This document shows positions 11,099-23,190 of a DNA stretch of 64,000 nt, one piece after another. Made by a program: the position numbers and the translations under genes. Every line of letters starts with the position of its first letter. The first letter of the stretch is position 1. The stretch comes from Diphasiastrum complanatum (Eukaryota > Streptophyta > Lycopodiopsida > Lycopodiales > Lycopodiaceae). The notes under the pieces are model-generated. The model did not search any database, was not told the origin of the DNA, and worked only from the letters and a program-made list of their open reading frames with translations. Location: contig CM055106.1 in assembly GCA_029204225.1 (NCBI GenBank), positions 15,132,393 to 15,196,392 of the forward strand. Reading direction: 5' to 3'.

Positions 11099-11885
11099 AA
11101 CATTTACTGTAACACATACTACATAGCGATAGTGACAAGCCACAAGTGTAAAGTATATTACCTATCGATATTGATGACAATGCATGTACGAAGCTGCTCA
11201 CCAAGCTTGTCTATAAACTTATATAACAGCTCCAAGGTGTAGGCTATAGATTGGTTGCAGCCTTGTGACGATAGCTCGTGCCTCATCTCAAAAAGGTGTA
11301 CCTAGCACGCTAGCTTGACTTGGGCTCCGTGATGGTCCCCACTCCATCCAGTGATTCGAGATGACCATTTGTGTCAAGCTTGGATGCACTTTCCACAAGC
11401 GCTCCAGAACAATAAATGTATAAACACACTTTTACAATGGCAATTTGGGGGTTACAATCGATTATTATTTATATCATCAGTAGTTATTCGTCAATATTTG
11501 CAAATTGCTACTACTTAGTACTAACAGATTATAATGAGTCATGACTCAGGAGTCAAGTTTCAAGTTTAATTGTCACGACTCACATGAATTATGAGACTTG
11601 AGAATCTTCAATGATCAATCTATGAATCATCTATACATGGTGCTCAGCACTCTCAGTCTCTTGGTGAGAAACCTCACCAAGAATTTTAAGAAATCTAGTG
11701 TTGAAACTGTCCAAAACCTTTGTCTTGTTTAGAAACCTGATTGAAGACTATTTGCTATCCTTAGAATGATCTATAATCGAACACCCCCCAAAACAATAGT
11801 CTGCATGGGGACCACACAAATCACAGTGTAGCAATTCTAGACATTCTTTAGCTTTGTCAATTTTCAGATTTGAAGGGCAACCTCT
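11099..11885. other. Unrecognised stretch
   Basis: No coding frame, LTR pair or RNA gene was recognised. Confidence 0.3.
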
Positions 11886-12246
11886 GATGAAGTTATTGGT
11901 CTATCTATGAAGTATCTTAACCTCAACAACATACATACAACAAGAAAGCTTGAAAGCAATTGGCTATGGAAGCATACAAAACCATGGAAATCTTACGCAC
12001 CTCAAGAAAGCCAAAGTAGGAACTCAAAGTGCTTGATTAGTGAGAGAGAGGAGGGCGTGAGCCTCCTTGAGGATCACTCCTCTACATAAATAGAAACATG
12101 TGAGGTGTCACCTCCTACTTGAGTCTCATGCTAATTTTAATCTACAAAGAGGGGTGCAATTTAATTACAAACAAGTTGGCCCCCTATGTAATGCCTAGCC
12201 ACTAGGGGTAAAATAGGCATTACATTTCAACACCCCCCCTTAATGG
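11886..12246 (-). repeat. 3' LTR and polypurine tract of a Copia remnant
   Basis: On the minus strand the polypurine tract CCCATTAAGGGGGGG (12246-12233) is followed at once by TGTTGAAATGTAATGCC, the LTR start. The LTR runs left, past an AT-rich TCTATTTATGTAGAGG promoter-like segment near 12085, to an end near 11886 (ACTTCATCA). No matching 5' LTR was found to the right. Confidence 0.65.
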
Positions 12247-12267
12247 GTATTTTATTTAATGTGACAC

Positions 12268-13130
12268 CTAAGGACTGTCTAAACTTCTTAAACTTCTCTT
12301 TACTAAGTGGTTTAGTAAAGATATCTGTATTCTAATCTTCAGTGCCACAAAACTCAAGTTGGATCTCTCCACTATGCACTTTTTCCCGTATGAAGTGTTA
12401 ATCAACTTCAATATGTTTGGTCCTGACATGGTAGACCGGATTCGTGGCAAGCTGGTTGCATCTGTGCCTGTCACAGTACATCACTATAGGACTTACTTGG
12501 TCAATCTACATATCACCCAGCAAGCGCCTCAACCATATAGCTTCACAAGCGGCTCTTGTGGTCGCCCTGTACTCAGCTTTAGTGGAAGACAATGCAACCA
12601 TAGGTTGTTTCTTGCTGCACCAGGAAATCGCTCCAGAATCCAGGTGGAATGAATAATCTGTTATTGAGCTCTGATCATCTTTGTCCCCTGCCCAATCTGC
12701 ATCTGAATAACCAATGCCATAAGACATAGTTCCTTTGACATATCTTGGAATCCGTTTGGCTAATTTCCGACGTACCTCTATTGGTTTACTCATAAATTGT
12801 CTCGCAATGCCAACTGCATATAAAATGTCAAGTCTGGTATTCGTGAGATAAATCAAGCTGCCCACTAATTGACGATATAACGTCTCATCCACAAAAGGTG
12901 TCCCATCAACCATGGATGGCTTAGTACTTGTATCACTAGGAGTAGCTATGGGCTTGCAATCTTGCATGTTGAATTTTTTAGGAAGTTCATTTGCATACTT
13001 TGCCTAGGATATGACAAGAATATAAGGTTTTCTCCAAACTTCCAGTCCTAGGCAATAATGAATCGAGCCCAAATCTTTCATGACCCTAGCAATAAGCAAC
13101 TTATTGCTAGATTATATTGTTGATTGTCCA
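12268..13130 (-). pseudogene. Copia reverse transcriptase end and RNase H remnant
   Basis: Minus strand. From 13130 the translation gives a DLGSIHYCLGLEVW strand, then AKYANELPKKFNMQDCKP. The 153-residue frame 12967-12506 follows with YRQLVGSLIYLTNTR, SDADWAGDKDDQ, the conserved SKKQPMVALSSTKAEYRA and CEAIWLRRLL, the core of Copia RNase H. The rest of RNase H continues to 12268 in broken frames, with C-terminal residues readable as a damaged KHIE-type strand. It ends at the polypurine tract and 3' LTR at 12246. The first half of the polyprotein is absent. Confidence 0.85.
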
Positions 13131-13939
13131 CAACTAGCTCAAAAGTAACGCTTCTGACTCGGTTAGCTGTATCGGATTTAGAAAATGTTTAAATGTCTCG
13201 GTTTGGTACCTAAACACCACATTTAATCTGATTCTAAATCAATTCTAGTTCAATAAGCAATTCTCAATGAGAAATTACTATAACCCAGCGAGAAATTGTT
13301 TCAAACACAATTCTCATCAATATGCCTATGTACCAGCAACTAGTTTATGCATGCAAATAAACTTAGTTCATGGAATACTTTGTAGATCCACAGGATTAAT
13401 AGTTTGTACAAAAGGTTTAATGATCCCACAAAGATTCACTACATAGCATATCTCTACAGATAACTCCTGATCTGTAGACAACACTTTCATAACCGAGAAT
13501 CTTGTAACTTGGTTATCCTGTAAGAGAGAATATTTCTTAAAGAGTGCTATTTCACATCAAAATCTCAACCGAAGATTAACTCAAAAGAATATATTGCTAG
13601 CACATCAACCCACGGATCTCAGTCCAAACTAAGATCAAGTTGACTATATCCAGCAAGGAACAGGTTTCAACAAACCCCCATCTTGCAATAAAATTCCAAG
13701 TTCTGACACAAATCAATCGAACTTGTTATCAGCCACTTTTCTACTGCAAGAGTACTTTCTGAATTTCCCCCCTTTAAATCTTCAACCCAGATATCTACTA
13801 TAATCCATAAAGGATTTCTGTAATATCTGAATATCCTATCGTTTCTGATTTATAAAACAAGTCAGTCAGCTATAACAGATTCCCCCTGGAATCTCTGACA
13901 GATGTTTCTCCTTGATAACCCTCTTTTCTTCCTACCTCT
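13131..13939. other. Unrecognised AT-rich stretch
   Basis: No coding domain was recognised upstream of the Copia remnant; the 5' half of that element is not visible here. Confidence 0.3.
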
Positions 13940-14065
13940 CCCCCTTTTTAACAGGAAATGCCACGAGTTTCCAAGAGGTGCATATCATTCGTGATTTGCT
14001 CAGGAGAAGTTTCAAAAAAAAGAATCTTGAAAGCCATTAGTACCACTTCGTAAGCTGTTACTCCT
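13940..14065 (-). repeat. Retroelement leader fragment related to 21130-21240
   Basis: Shares a run of words with 21130-21240: ACGAGTTTCCAAG, GATTTGCTC, AGAAGTTTCAAA and AATCTTGAAAGCC. In the other copy this block directly follows a perfect primer-binding site, so it is read as leader sequence. Confidence 0.5.
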
Positions 14066-14191
14066 CATGAAAATAATTAACCGTTTTGTTATTTTTCTAG
14101 TTCAATCGACTAAGAAAAGATGTTTATGGAAAAAAGAACAAGTTTTACAGAAACAAAAAAAATCACATAGGAAAAACCGTGCGACCAAACC

Positions 14192-14412
14192 TTGCACCTT
14201 ATTCACCCACCACCATACCCGATAAGTTTACTTAAAAACTTAAAGCTTATCCCCGCCCTCCTCCCCCTCCTCTCATCCCTCACACGCATTCAGCATGCAC
14301 TCCACGCGTTTTCATTCCAGTCACGCGCTACTCCAGTTCCCTCCCCTTCCCAGATTTCAACAAAAAACAGAACCCGAAGAGAGAAAGGAACCCGCGATAG
14401 GAGTTTGTGAGA

Positions 14413-14449
<37 letters not shown>

Positions 14450-14690
14450 ATGGCAGCCCGGGAGGTGCACATTTCCTTCTTCCCTTCCAGAAGGAATCCG
14501 TGGAGGATTAATAAGGTTACTGGCACGCTGGAGGGCAGGCGGCTTCCAGGCAGCCAAAGTTTGCCATTTTCCCAATGGTTACCGTTTCTAATGCAAGAAG
14601 CTTTCAGGCATTTCTTCAGCTGTTTGTTGGCAGATTACCACATCTTCAAGGGTGATTTCACAAATGTTAAGCATCCCTAAAGCCTGAACT
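14192..14690 (+). CDS. Possible first exon of an unidentified gene (weak)
   Basis: The region differs from its AT-rich surroundings. It has a C-rich, promoter-like stretch (14190-14345), then a transcribed-leader-like purine segment with (GA)15 at 14416-14445, and an ATG at 14450 in a strong context (purine at -3, G at +4). The frame opens MAAREVHISFFPSRRNPWRI and stays open to 14680. A possible donor AAG|GTTACT near 14516 would end a 22-residue exon. I do not recognise the protein and saw no convincing second exon. The CT strand of the microsatellite faces minus, so a minus-strand transcript is equally possible. Confidence 0.25.
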
Positions 14691-15582
14691 CTGTTTTCAG
14701 TAAAAACAGAAGTTCAGCCATGCATAAATTATCCTTCTTTATGCAAAAAATTGCCTTCTATTGCTATTTTTGCAGTAAGGATTGCTTTAGATCCACTTGA
14801 AGTTTGCTTAAACCTTTAGTTAGTTCCCACAGATTCATAAGCGATTATTCATTTACAGTTTAACAGGCCTAGATTACATTATGTCTGAGACACAAGGTAG
14901 ATGCCGTCCAAATTTCCTTTGAACTAAGAATTTGCAGGTTTGGCCATTCTTCACACAAAATAGGCTTCGCAATGATCCAAACCATCCCAATGATGGCCTT
15001 ACTGGCTCATCAACCTGCAAACCACCGTTAGTTTGCTGGGAAATGCAACAAAAAACCTGCAACTCCATAAAGAATCGCCATGCAACACCTGTAAATCACC
15101 CACCAACCCTCACAGCCAATGATTAGTCTTTTTTGTTCCTGCTTTCCATTGATTCAAGCCAAAACTGGCTCAATAAAAAGCAAAAGACAGCCAACAAAAC
15201 CACCTAAATCACGGTGTAATGAACAAAAAGCCATAAAAACTAGCATTCACTCTTATTGATCCCGTTGCTAACGGAAAAGTGTCCCTAATGAAGTAAACGG
15301 CAACACAAGTGAATTGAAAATCGGAAATTTACTTCCTGAAAACCAATATGAAGTGTCTAAAAATCGAACCGATTGTATACCTGGTAGTGCACTTACCACA
15401 CAACCGATCACACTTCAAACAAGGGAATCAACCAGAAGCATAATCCACACTTCCACCACATCGTTGCTTACTCCACTGAATTCTCGAAAAAGTGTCAAGA
15501 TTCCATATCAAACAACGGAAAATTCCACACAATTCGAGATTTCTCTTGAACACAAATCAATGGCAAAAACGTGCTCAGAATT
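14691..15582. other. Unassigned; probably leader of the minus-strand LTR element at 15.6 kb
   Basis: No conserved coding motif was recognised. Its right edge is the primer-binding site at 15583-15596 in minus orientation, so at least the right part should be the internal leader of that element. Confidence 0.35.
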
Positions 15583-16075
15583 GGCTCTGATAGCAATAAA
15601 AAGTCCTCAATCCAAGGATCCTATTCTAAGCATGCCAAACACAAGCAACACAAGGGAACCTGATGGTGGACAAACCAACCCAACCAAACCGATCTAGCCC
15701 CCAAGCTATGGATCAATCACAAAGAGGAATGAGGCATCACACTAGCAGCATCCTGCCGCGATCATGCTATCAAGCATACACTGAGAGCCCAGCAGGTATA
15801 CTTATACCCTCCAAGGCCCATGCACCACTAGTAGTGCACTGTGACACCTCACTGGACACCTCTACAGCCTATCTAGGCCATGTCATCCAGTTCCCCAATG
15901 ACTCACTGATAGACCCATACAAATCCACCATCAAGTGTTTAGGCCTACAACCATTAATTATGACCATGTACACATAAGGGCCCCAATTCCCTTATAGTCA
16001 CAATTAACTTACGGGTTGTTGGTCTACCGGTCCCTAGCGTGAACACGCTACCCGAGACCAATCATGGGCATGGCA
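15583..16075 (-). mobile_element. LTR with adjacent initiator-Met primer-binding site
   Basis: Read on the minus strand, the LTR starts TGCCATGCCCATGATTGG at 16075, has a TATA-like segment near 15805 and ends near 15597. It is followed at once by TTGCTATCAGAGCC (15596-15583), a one-mismatch Copia primer-binding site. The same LTR recurs in opposite orientation at 20771-21122 and 21297-21640. The 127- and 104-residue frames within it are not genes. Confidence 0.75.
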
Positions 16076-17430
16076 ACTGCAGATTGCCAATCATTGTTGG
16101 AAGTAATTGGTACACATGCAAGGAAGCATGCACATGCTCAGATTGCTACGATGCAATTGTTGTGGCTTGTAGTAGCAGGTTTGTTATTACAAGACTGAAA
16201 GTGAAAGTACAACAAGGCAGATCACTAGCAGCTTATTAAGTGCAACAGGATGATTGACCAGATTGATGAGTTTGTGAGAAAGATTGCTGAAAAATTTTCT
16301 TTACAAATCATTGAGGTTTAGGAAGGGGAAGAACCTTGACGCGTGTTGAAGGAGGTCTCAAGAGTCTAGATCAGCATTACGCTAGGAGTTGTTTTGCAAT
16401 CAGGGGCCAAGGTGGAGAAAGAGTGATCAGATCAGATCCGTCACTACAGTCTGATCGCAACTGATCAAGAACATTTATGGAGAGACATCACTGCAGGAGG
16501 ATCTTGACAGATCATTGAAGCTACGTGTAAGTTGGTTCATGCAGCTGCAAGGCAAAGTGGAAGGGTCAACTCAGAGACGGTGAGGGAGATGGCAGGGGAA
16601 GACAGTCAGCGATCATGGTGCCGCTGAAGCTACAGAAGCAGCTACCAACTAGCATACTAAAGGAATGTCAACTTCAGAAGTTCTAAGATTGGACAAGGTT
16701 TTGTCGAGGTTGGAATCGACAAAGGTGCACACTACTCTAAGAGGGAGTTGCATGAGAAATATAGACTGTGGGTCTATCTATATAAGTAAATCAATATACA
16801 AGAAGATGCTTCATTGTTTCATAGTCTCTTATCATGTGGCAAATGATAAGTTCATTATTACAAGTGACAAGTGTGACAAGTTGTGTGATTGTCATTCTAT
16901 GTTGAATCGGTTTGGTTTCTATCCAAGTCACAATAGCTTGTTTATGTGGTAAAAACTTTCTTGTCTATCTAAACTAGTATCACTTGAGATTTATGATTAA
17001 TCGAAGTGATTGTTTGTTGTGGTTGTCAAGTAATTCATAGATACCATCCAAGTCATAGTTAATTGTTCACGTGGTGGTACCACAATTCTTCTAGGAAGAT
17101 CTATTTTGAGTTGGAAAAAAGTTGTTTCTTCAAGCTCTTGAATCTATCCAAGTTCATGTTTTGTCATGTGGTAAATTCTATTGTTTCCAATAAGATTTGG
17201 AAGTTGAGGTTGTCGATCAGCCATTGAAAATCTACAGTACATGCTGTTTAGCCTCAAGAATAACAAGAAGGTTCATTTCTATGAATTGACAGGTTATTGA
17301 TCAGCCTTAGAAAATCAATATGAAGTCTTCTTAAGTGAAGCGGGTTCCTTCAATTAAGATGGATGTACACCAATTGGGAAGTTTGCATATGACATAGTGT
17401 CAAGAAAAATACATGTCATGATGAGATGCT
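16076..17430 (+). repeat. 1.35-kb dispersed non-coding repeat (left copy of an inverted pair)
   Basis: Strongly similar to the reverse complement of about 25460-26170. Matching blocks include GCAGATTGCCAATCATTGTT with GGAAGTAATTGGTACACATG, a block near 16340-16560, and the 17110-17430 segment. The minus copy lacks about 16640-17090. It contains GATC-rich words like the leaders at 10.5 and 26.5 kb, so it is probably retroelement interior. No protein domain was recognised. Confidence 0.65.
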
Positions 17431-20380
17431 TTCTAAGGTGGAAAGCTGTTTGGGACATAGTTGGAGCACATCTTATCATTGCTTCATCATAGTCGTGTGT
17501 TCCTCTTCCATGTATATGTATGGCTATTGTCTAATAACAATAGGAATCTTATCTTGGTTGCTTGAACAAGTCGGATTTCTTAAAGTATGCGCATTGTTGA
17601 ATGCTCATTGCTAAGTTAGTCGAAGTTGAAATCTGATTCTTGATAGAAGATTCCTTGAACTCCTCAAATGCAATACGTACATTGTTTAATGTTTAGGCTG
17701 GATGAGATACGAGATTAATGGCAATCAAGATGGGATTGGTTCTATCATCCTCTACATGCAGTGGCCTATATATTTCACCTGTACATGGAGTCCATCCCAA
17801 TATCAAGATAGGGAGCTCAGGGATGGATGGAACACCTACGAGTGGTCTATCCTAATCTTGTTGACCACCGGGATGCATTGATGGATGACTTGCTAGTGGT
17901 CAGGAACAAGAGCTTTGAGTTCAACTCTCAATCAGCACCATTAAGGCCTAGGTAGATACTAAACTGTAATAATCTATTTGTTGATTCCTATAATTTGATT
18001 AACATCTCAATTCTCTTTTCCTATAATCAACTTCGGATTCTGGGATCTCAAGGTCAAAGTTTGATTCCTCATTTACAATCTTTAAGATCTACACTTAATT
18101 TGTCAAATTTCTTAGGCATGCTACGGCCTCGTCTAATGGTGGGACAATAACATATTTGAGACATAACCAACTTGCAAACTGTGACGATTCGAGTTCTCTC
18201 ACAAGACTACACATCAATTTCATGTGAGAGCAACTAGAGTGTGTTATCTCTGATTCACACGAAGAGGAGGGACAAACTCACGACGCCATAGTTAGACAAG
18301 TTGGTGTATGTGCATGCCCACTTGTGGTTGTTGTAGAGGCTAAGGAAGACTAGAAAGGATTGTAGTTTTTATTGCTTGAGCCTTGTCAAGTCGGACATGT
18401 CTCCTGAAAAGTCAAGACTTAGAAGTTAGAACTTAGTAGCAAGTAGTAAGCACTAACTGCTAATCTCTAATTTCTAAGTAGTTACTAGTTTCATGTTTAG
18501 CTACTACAACAATCAATCGCTCTGACACTTCAATTAAATTCAAGCAAATCAATCACAATGAGATTGATCAGGCAAAAGTTCCATATTTGCCACTGACAGA
18601 CCAAGTAGAGGAGGATGTGTATGCATTGCTCCATGAGGAGGCTTCATTGACTGTAGGTTAGTTTTTCATGAGCCTAATGCCGAATGAATCCAAATTTCTA
18701 AATCTTTGAAACCCCACTAGTTACTAATCAATGACCAGTCTATTGTGTTTGTGGTTTGAACTTTGAACGTTGTCTTTGATGTTGATAACGCCATTGTGCA
18801 AGTCATCGAGTTGTAATCATTGGCAATTCATGCACCACTAGAGCTGCCACAAGGATACCAAGGAGGCTAAGACACAAAGGGGCCTCAAGCTCCTGTGTTG
18901 TTGAAGACGAAGAGCCTTTGGTCTCATCAACAACAATTATTGAGTCCAAGGAGTATGTTGACGAGGATGAAAATGGAAATGATGAGGTAGAGGCTAAGGG
19001 CAATGATGATGATGAAGATGTCGTAGAGAAGCTTTCCAGTAGAGCTTGGAGGATCATACAATAGTTATTATTGAGTGCACAATGTAGATAGTAGATATTA
19101 GATCATAGATGCTAGAGTACTCAACAGTGACATGATACATGAGACATCGTTGTGCAGTGAACTACACACTTTGTGTTTACTATTTCGCCAATAAAGTAGT
19201 GACTTGTGAGCATTTACTAGCAACCAAGACTCCAGTGAGCATGAGAATTGAGTGACTAAGTCATGAAATTACATGTATTATATTTGACCATTGTTGACAC
19301 ATCATATTACGTTTGAGTTTTCACTAACTTGTTGATGTGCATTGTGCATTGTGCATTGTCACTTGTGCATGTTACATGTAACATTGTGTACATTATTGTA
19401 CTAATTGTTGTGAGTATAATAATATTTTGCATTTGTAATTAATACATTCATGACAAGAATCATCATTCATGAATGCTCAATGTTGGTCCTTGGAAACTGG
19501 AAGTTCGAAATTGGAACTTATAAACATCAATTTTAAAAAACTCCTCAGTCTGGAGTCTAGTTATTAGTGTGTAACAGTTAACTCCTCCTTTAAAGTTTGA
19601 ACCCTAAAGGCTAAACCTAAAATCAGCTTCCAAGTTAATAGTCACTGAATCAAAGTCCAAAATTAGTGCCCAATGCCCAGTCACAAGTCATGACATTCTA
19701 CATATGTCAAAATCACAAAGTAAATTGGTAGGATTCAGTAATAAGTTATAACAAGTGCCACGCAGGGTATTAAGTCTTATATCAACATTTGAACACTGTT
19801 AGAGTATAAATGGCATCCTAAACTCGGAACTTGGAATTGTTTTTGGCATAACAAAATCCCAACAGTTAAAAAAACCTTTAAAAAATCTCAAAGGTTCAAA
19901 CTTCCAATTTGAAAATGAACCAGTCATTTCGAACTAATTTGAATGGGACGAATTGGGGCATGAAACATTGGTTTCAAGTATTGGAAGTCACTATTTGTCC
20001 TTCAATGGAGATTCCTCTGTTGATGCTTTGACTGCAAAGTCGAGATACCAGAAGGTACACCCTAAACGGATGTTAGGGGTCATCAGAGTTTATTTTCTCC
20101 CTAGGTGGAATCTTCTCCAAAGCTAGTATGGCGAGGACAGAGCTTTCTCCAAGCTTGGATTGCGTGACTTCATGGGGTTAATGCCATATTTAATGAAGTT
20201 CAGACAATGTATATGGTTTTGAGCACCCAAGGAGCATTTTTTAACTTTTGGTCCATGTACTCAAGTTTGGAGGGGCCCAACTCATAATGGAGGGTCCATG
20301 GGGCAAGTGACCTTCTTCTCCAATTAGCACTTGGCTGTCCAATGCCAAGGCTTTTCATTTGCTTGTAACACCTATGTAAC
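17431..20380. other. Large stretch with no recognised gene
   Basis: About 3 kb without a supportable gene. A plus-strand open stretch ending at 19063 is strongly acidic at its end (EYVDEDENGNDEVEAKGNDD, then DEDVVEKLSSRAW). Such tails occur after some hAT transposases, but no catalytic or dimerisation motif is visible. The remainder is AT-rich intergenic sequence. Confidence 0.35.
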
Positions 20381-20383
20381 ATA

Positions 20384-20413
20384 TGGCTCTTGGCTCTTGG
20401 CTCTTGGCTTTTA
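20384..20413 (+). repeat. Short 7-bp tandem repeat TGGCTCT
   Basis: Three to four adjacent TGGCTCT units just upstream of the LTR end at 20.5-20.7 kb. Confidence 0.7.
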
Positions 20414-20491
20414 GATATTCCACATTGGGAACCATTGGCCTTTGGATTTCTCTATCTCTACTAGTATAAATTGGCACCTTCTTTCTGCTGA

Positions 20492-20700
20492 AGAGGGGAG
20501 GAAGAGGCTGGAGAGACTAGAGAGAGTGGCAATGCTTGTGTACATACATTCTTTGTGTAGAGATTTGTCTCCATTGATATCCTACTTTGCTTCCAATTGT
20601 ATGCATAATTTGTGATTGTTCATAGAACGTTAATCACTTAATTCATTGTGAATGTTTCCGCTTCTAGTTCACCTTGAATTCCTACATGGTATCAGAGCGG
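20492..20700 (+). mobile_element. LTR 3' segment with perfect primer-binding site
   Basis: The segment ends CTACA at 20686, followed immediately by TGGTATCAGAGCGG (20687-20700), a perfect Copia initiator-Met primer-binding site. The same about 200-bp segment recurs at 22960-23178, again followed by a primer-binding-site-like sequence. A second LTR family starts only 70 bp downstream, so the interior of this element is gone. Confidence 0.8.
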
Positions 20701-20770
20701 TTCAAAGGCTGCATGATTAACACTCATAGCCTCTACATTCTGAAGATTATTATGCATATTGGAAGGTAGG

Positions 20771-21122
20771 TGTCATGCCCATGACTGGTCTCGGATAGCG
20801 TGTCCACGTTAGGGACCGGTAGACCGACAACCCGTAAGTTAATTGTGACTATAAGGGATTTGGAGCCCTTATGTATACATGGTCATAGTTAATGGTTGTA
20901 GGCCTAAACACTTGATGGTGGATTTATATGGGTCTATCAGTGAGTCATTGGATGACGTGGCCCAGATAGGCTACAGAGGTGTCCAGTGAGGTGTCACAGT
21001 GCACTACTAGTGGTGCATGGGCCTTAGAGGGTATAAATATACCTATTGGGCTCTCACTAGTGTATGCTTGACAGGATGACCGGTGGCAGGATGCTGCTGG
21101 TGTGATGCCTCATTCCTCTTTT
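20771..21122 (+). mobile_element. LTR fragment, same family as 15.6-16.1 kb
   Basis: Starts TGTCATGCCCATGACTGG and includes GGGTATAAATATACCT, a good TATA box, near 21036. It is collinear with the reverse complement of 16075-15720, then broken at 21122 by unrelated sequence. Confidence 0.8.
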
Positions 21123-21296
21123 TAAGAGGAAACTTTACGAGTTTCCAAGGGACGCATATCAATCGAGATTTGCTCTAAGAAGTTTCAAAGAAGAGCTCCG
21201 AGAAAATCTTGAAAGCCAAAAGAAGTGTTGCATCATTATAAGCTCTGATACCAATGATGTCCACAATCCAAGGATCCCATTCTAGTCACCAATATA
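21123..21296 (-). mobile_element. Inverted LTR end, primer-binding site and leader inserted between LTR copies
   Basis: On the minus strand it reads an LTR end (GGATCCTTGGATTGTGGAC, ATCA), then TTGGTATCAGAGC (PBS core 21253-21242), then a leader shared with 13940-14065. It sits between two plus-oriented LTR fragments of the same family, so the locus is a nested or rearranged cluster. Confidence 0.7.
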
Positions 21297-21640
21297 TCAT
21301 TTATATGGGTCTATCAGTGAGTCATTGGGGAACTGGATGACGTGGCCCATATAGGCTGCAAAGGTGTCTAGTGAGGTGTCACAGTGCACTACTAGTGGTG
21401 CATGGGCCTTGGAGGGTATAAATATACATATTGGGCTCTCACTAGTGTATGCTTCATAGCATGACCGGTGGCAGGATGCTGCTGGTGTGATGCCTGATTC
21501 CTCTTTGAGATTGATCCATAGCTTGGGGCCTAGATCCGTTCGATCTAGGTTTGGTTGGGTTGGTTTGTCCACCATCATGTTCCCTTGTGTTGCTTGTGAT
21601 TGGCATGCTTAAAATAGGATCCTTGGATTGAGGACTTTAC
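21297..21640 (+). mobile_element. LTR fragment, same family, 5'-truncated
   Basis: Repeats 20925-21122 almost exactly and extends further, through GGTTGGGTTGGTTTGTCCAC to GGATCCTTGGATTGAGGAC at about 21636, matching the reverse complement of the 15.6-kb LTR. The minus-strand 93-residue frame in it is a shadow. Confidence 0.75.
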
Positions 21641-22959
21641 AGTAGGCAGATGGGCGATTTGTTCTAGCAAATGGAGTCTCTGAGGGTGCATTTTTAAGCA
21701 GATTGGGTGCACTTTACAATGTCTCTATGAGCAGGTTTGATGCAAATTTATTGGCACATTTTCCAAGCAGCAAGGAGGCGCATATTTCTAGGCAGGGCAC
21801 AAATCTCCTTCACTATAGGCGCATTTTTCACCTCTTTTGGACGGTTTTTATGATAGTGTTAGTCGCTGGTTTTCTGCTGGCATGTCATTATTTTTCAAAC
21901 TTTTCTTTATCGCTGTTTTTCTCAAATCTGTGGTTCATTCCAGCCAGGCAATAGAGAAAATTTGTGGCACAATAGGTATATTTAGCTGCCTCTGTGAGCA
22001 GGTTTCCATTTTCTCAGCGCTGGAAATTAGTGGGGTGGTGGATTTTCTTCAAATGCTTGGATGCTAATCTCTTCTACAAACTTCTTTAAGTGAATAGGGT
22101 GCATTTTGAATCTTTAGCATACTTGATAATCTGCTTTTTCCAATTCTTCTTCCTTCATAAGTTGTTTATGATTGATTCATGTGTATTTGTTGTCCATACT
22201 TGTTTGCAAATGCAAAGGTATGTTAATGGGTGCAAATTTAAGTGATGAATTGGATTCCTATTGGATCTTCCGTACCTTTTTGGGTGATTTCTAAAAGAGG
22301 GACAGATCTGAAATTTGTGTTTTTAGCATAAATTATGGTTGTCTACACCTTAGAATCATGTTGGGAATTTATTTTCTTGAAGAATGGGAAGTTTCCTACT
22401 ATTTTCAAGTTGCATTCCTGAGAATTCATCATGCTGGAATCTGTTTTCTCTTTTATAGAGTTGGCTTTTCAGATCGGTTCTATGATCATCTTTACACAAA
22501 GAATTGTGCACCAATCATGTTGGCCTTTTTGCCATGTGTTTAAATCTCTATTTTGATGTGATAATCTTGTTGGGAAGAGTGCATTTTGGATCTTATTCTT
22601 GTGAATGAGTATTAAGTGATTTATTCCTTGTCATACATTTGTTTTCCTATTTAGAATTTGGATACTAATGAGCATTTTTAATCCTATAAGACAGGTACAC
22701 ATGGGAGAGAAATTGGTGGAACGCAATTCCATTGTTTGATTTGTTAGCAGGTACCTTGGAGTAAGCTTTGCTAGAGCACTTATGGTTGGGGTAGTGGTTC
22801 TTTTTCTATATAATATACATGAACACAAACCTTGAATCCATAACCTAAGGCAAAGCAAAATTTCAAGTGATATAACTGAATGAAAGTTGGAGCAGGTTTT
22901 TGATTTGAAACTTTACTGCTATTTCGTCCATGTGAAATCCTTTTGGGATGTTCTGCACA
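21641..22959. other. Unrecognised AT-rich stretch
   Basis: Short open frames only, none with a recognisable domain; no repeat partner was noticed within the window. Confidence 0.3.
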
Positions 22960-23190
22960 AGGGAGGAAGAGCAAGAAGAGGCTGGAGAGGCTGGAGAGAC
23001 TGGAGACACTAGAGAGAGTGGAAATGCTTTTGTACATACATTCTTTGTATAGAGATTTGTCTCCATTGATATCCTACTTTGCTTCCACTTGCATGAACAA
23101 TTTGTGATTGTTCATAGAACGTTAATCACTTAATTCATTGTGATTGTTTCCGCTTCTAGTTCACCTTGAATTCTGACATGGTATAAAAGC
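22960..23190 (+). mobile_element. LTR 3' segment with degraded primer-binding site
   Basis: Second copy of the LTR end at 20492-20686, ending TGACA at 23178. It is followed by TGGTATAAAAGC, a mutated primer-binding site. Serine-rich minus-strand frames over it are low-complexity shadows. Confidence 0.75.

Noticed and set aside
15314-15977. Two plus-strand frames of 127 and 104 residues as host genes
   Set aside because: They lie in an LTR and its leader, which recur in inverted orientation at 20.8-21.6 kb, and show no domain.
18803-19062. Acidic/Ser-rich frames as a host gene or hAT transposase tail
   Set aside because: Composition only; no catalytic, zinc-finger or dimerisation motif, and no flanking exons recognised.
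22780-23066. Ser-rich minus frames near 23.0 kb
   Set aside because: They are antisense of an LTR segment duplicated at 20.5 kb.
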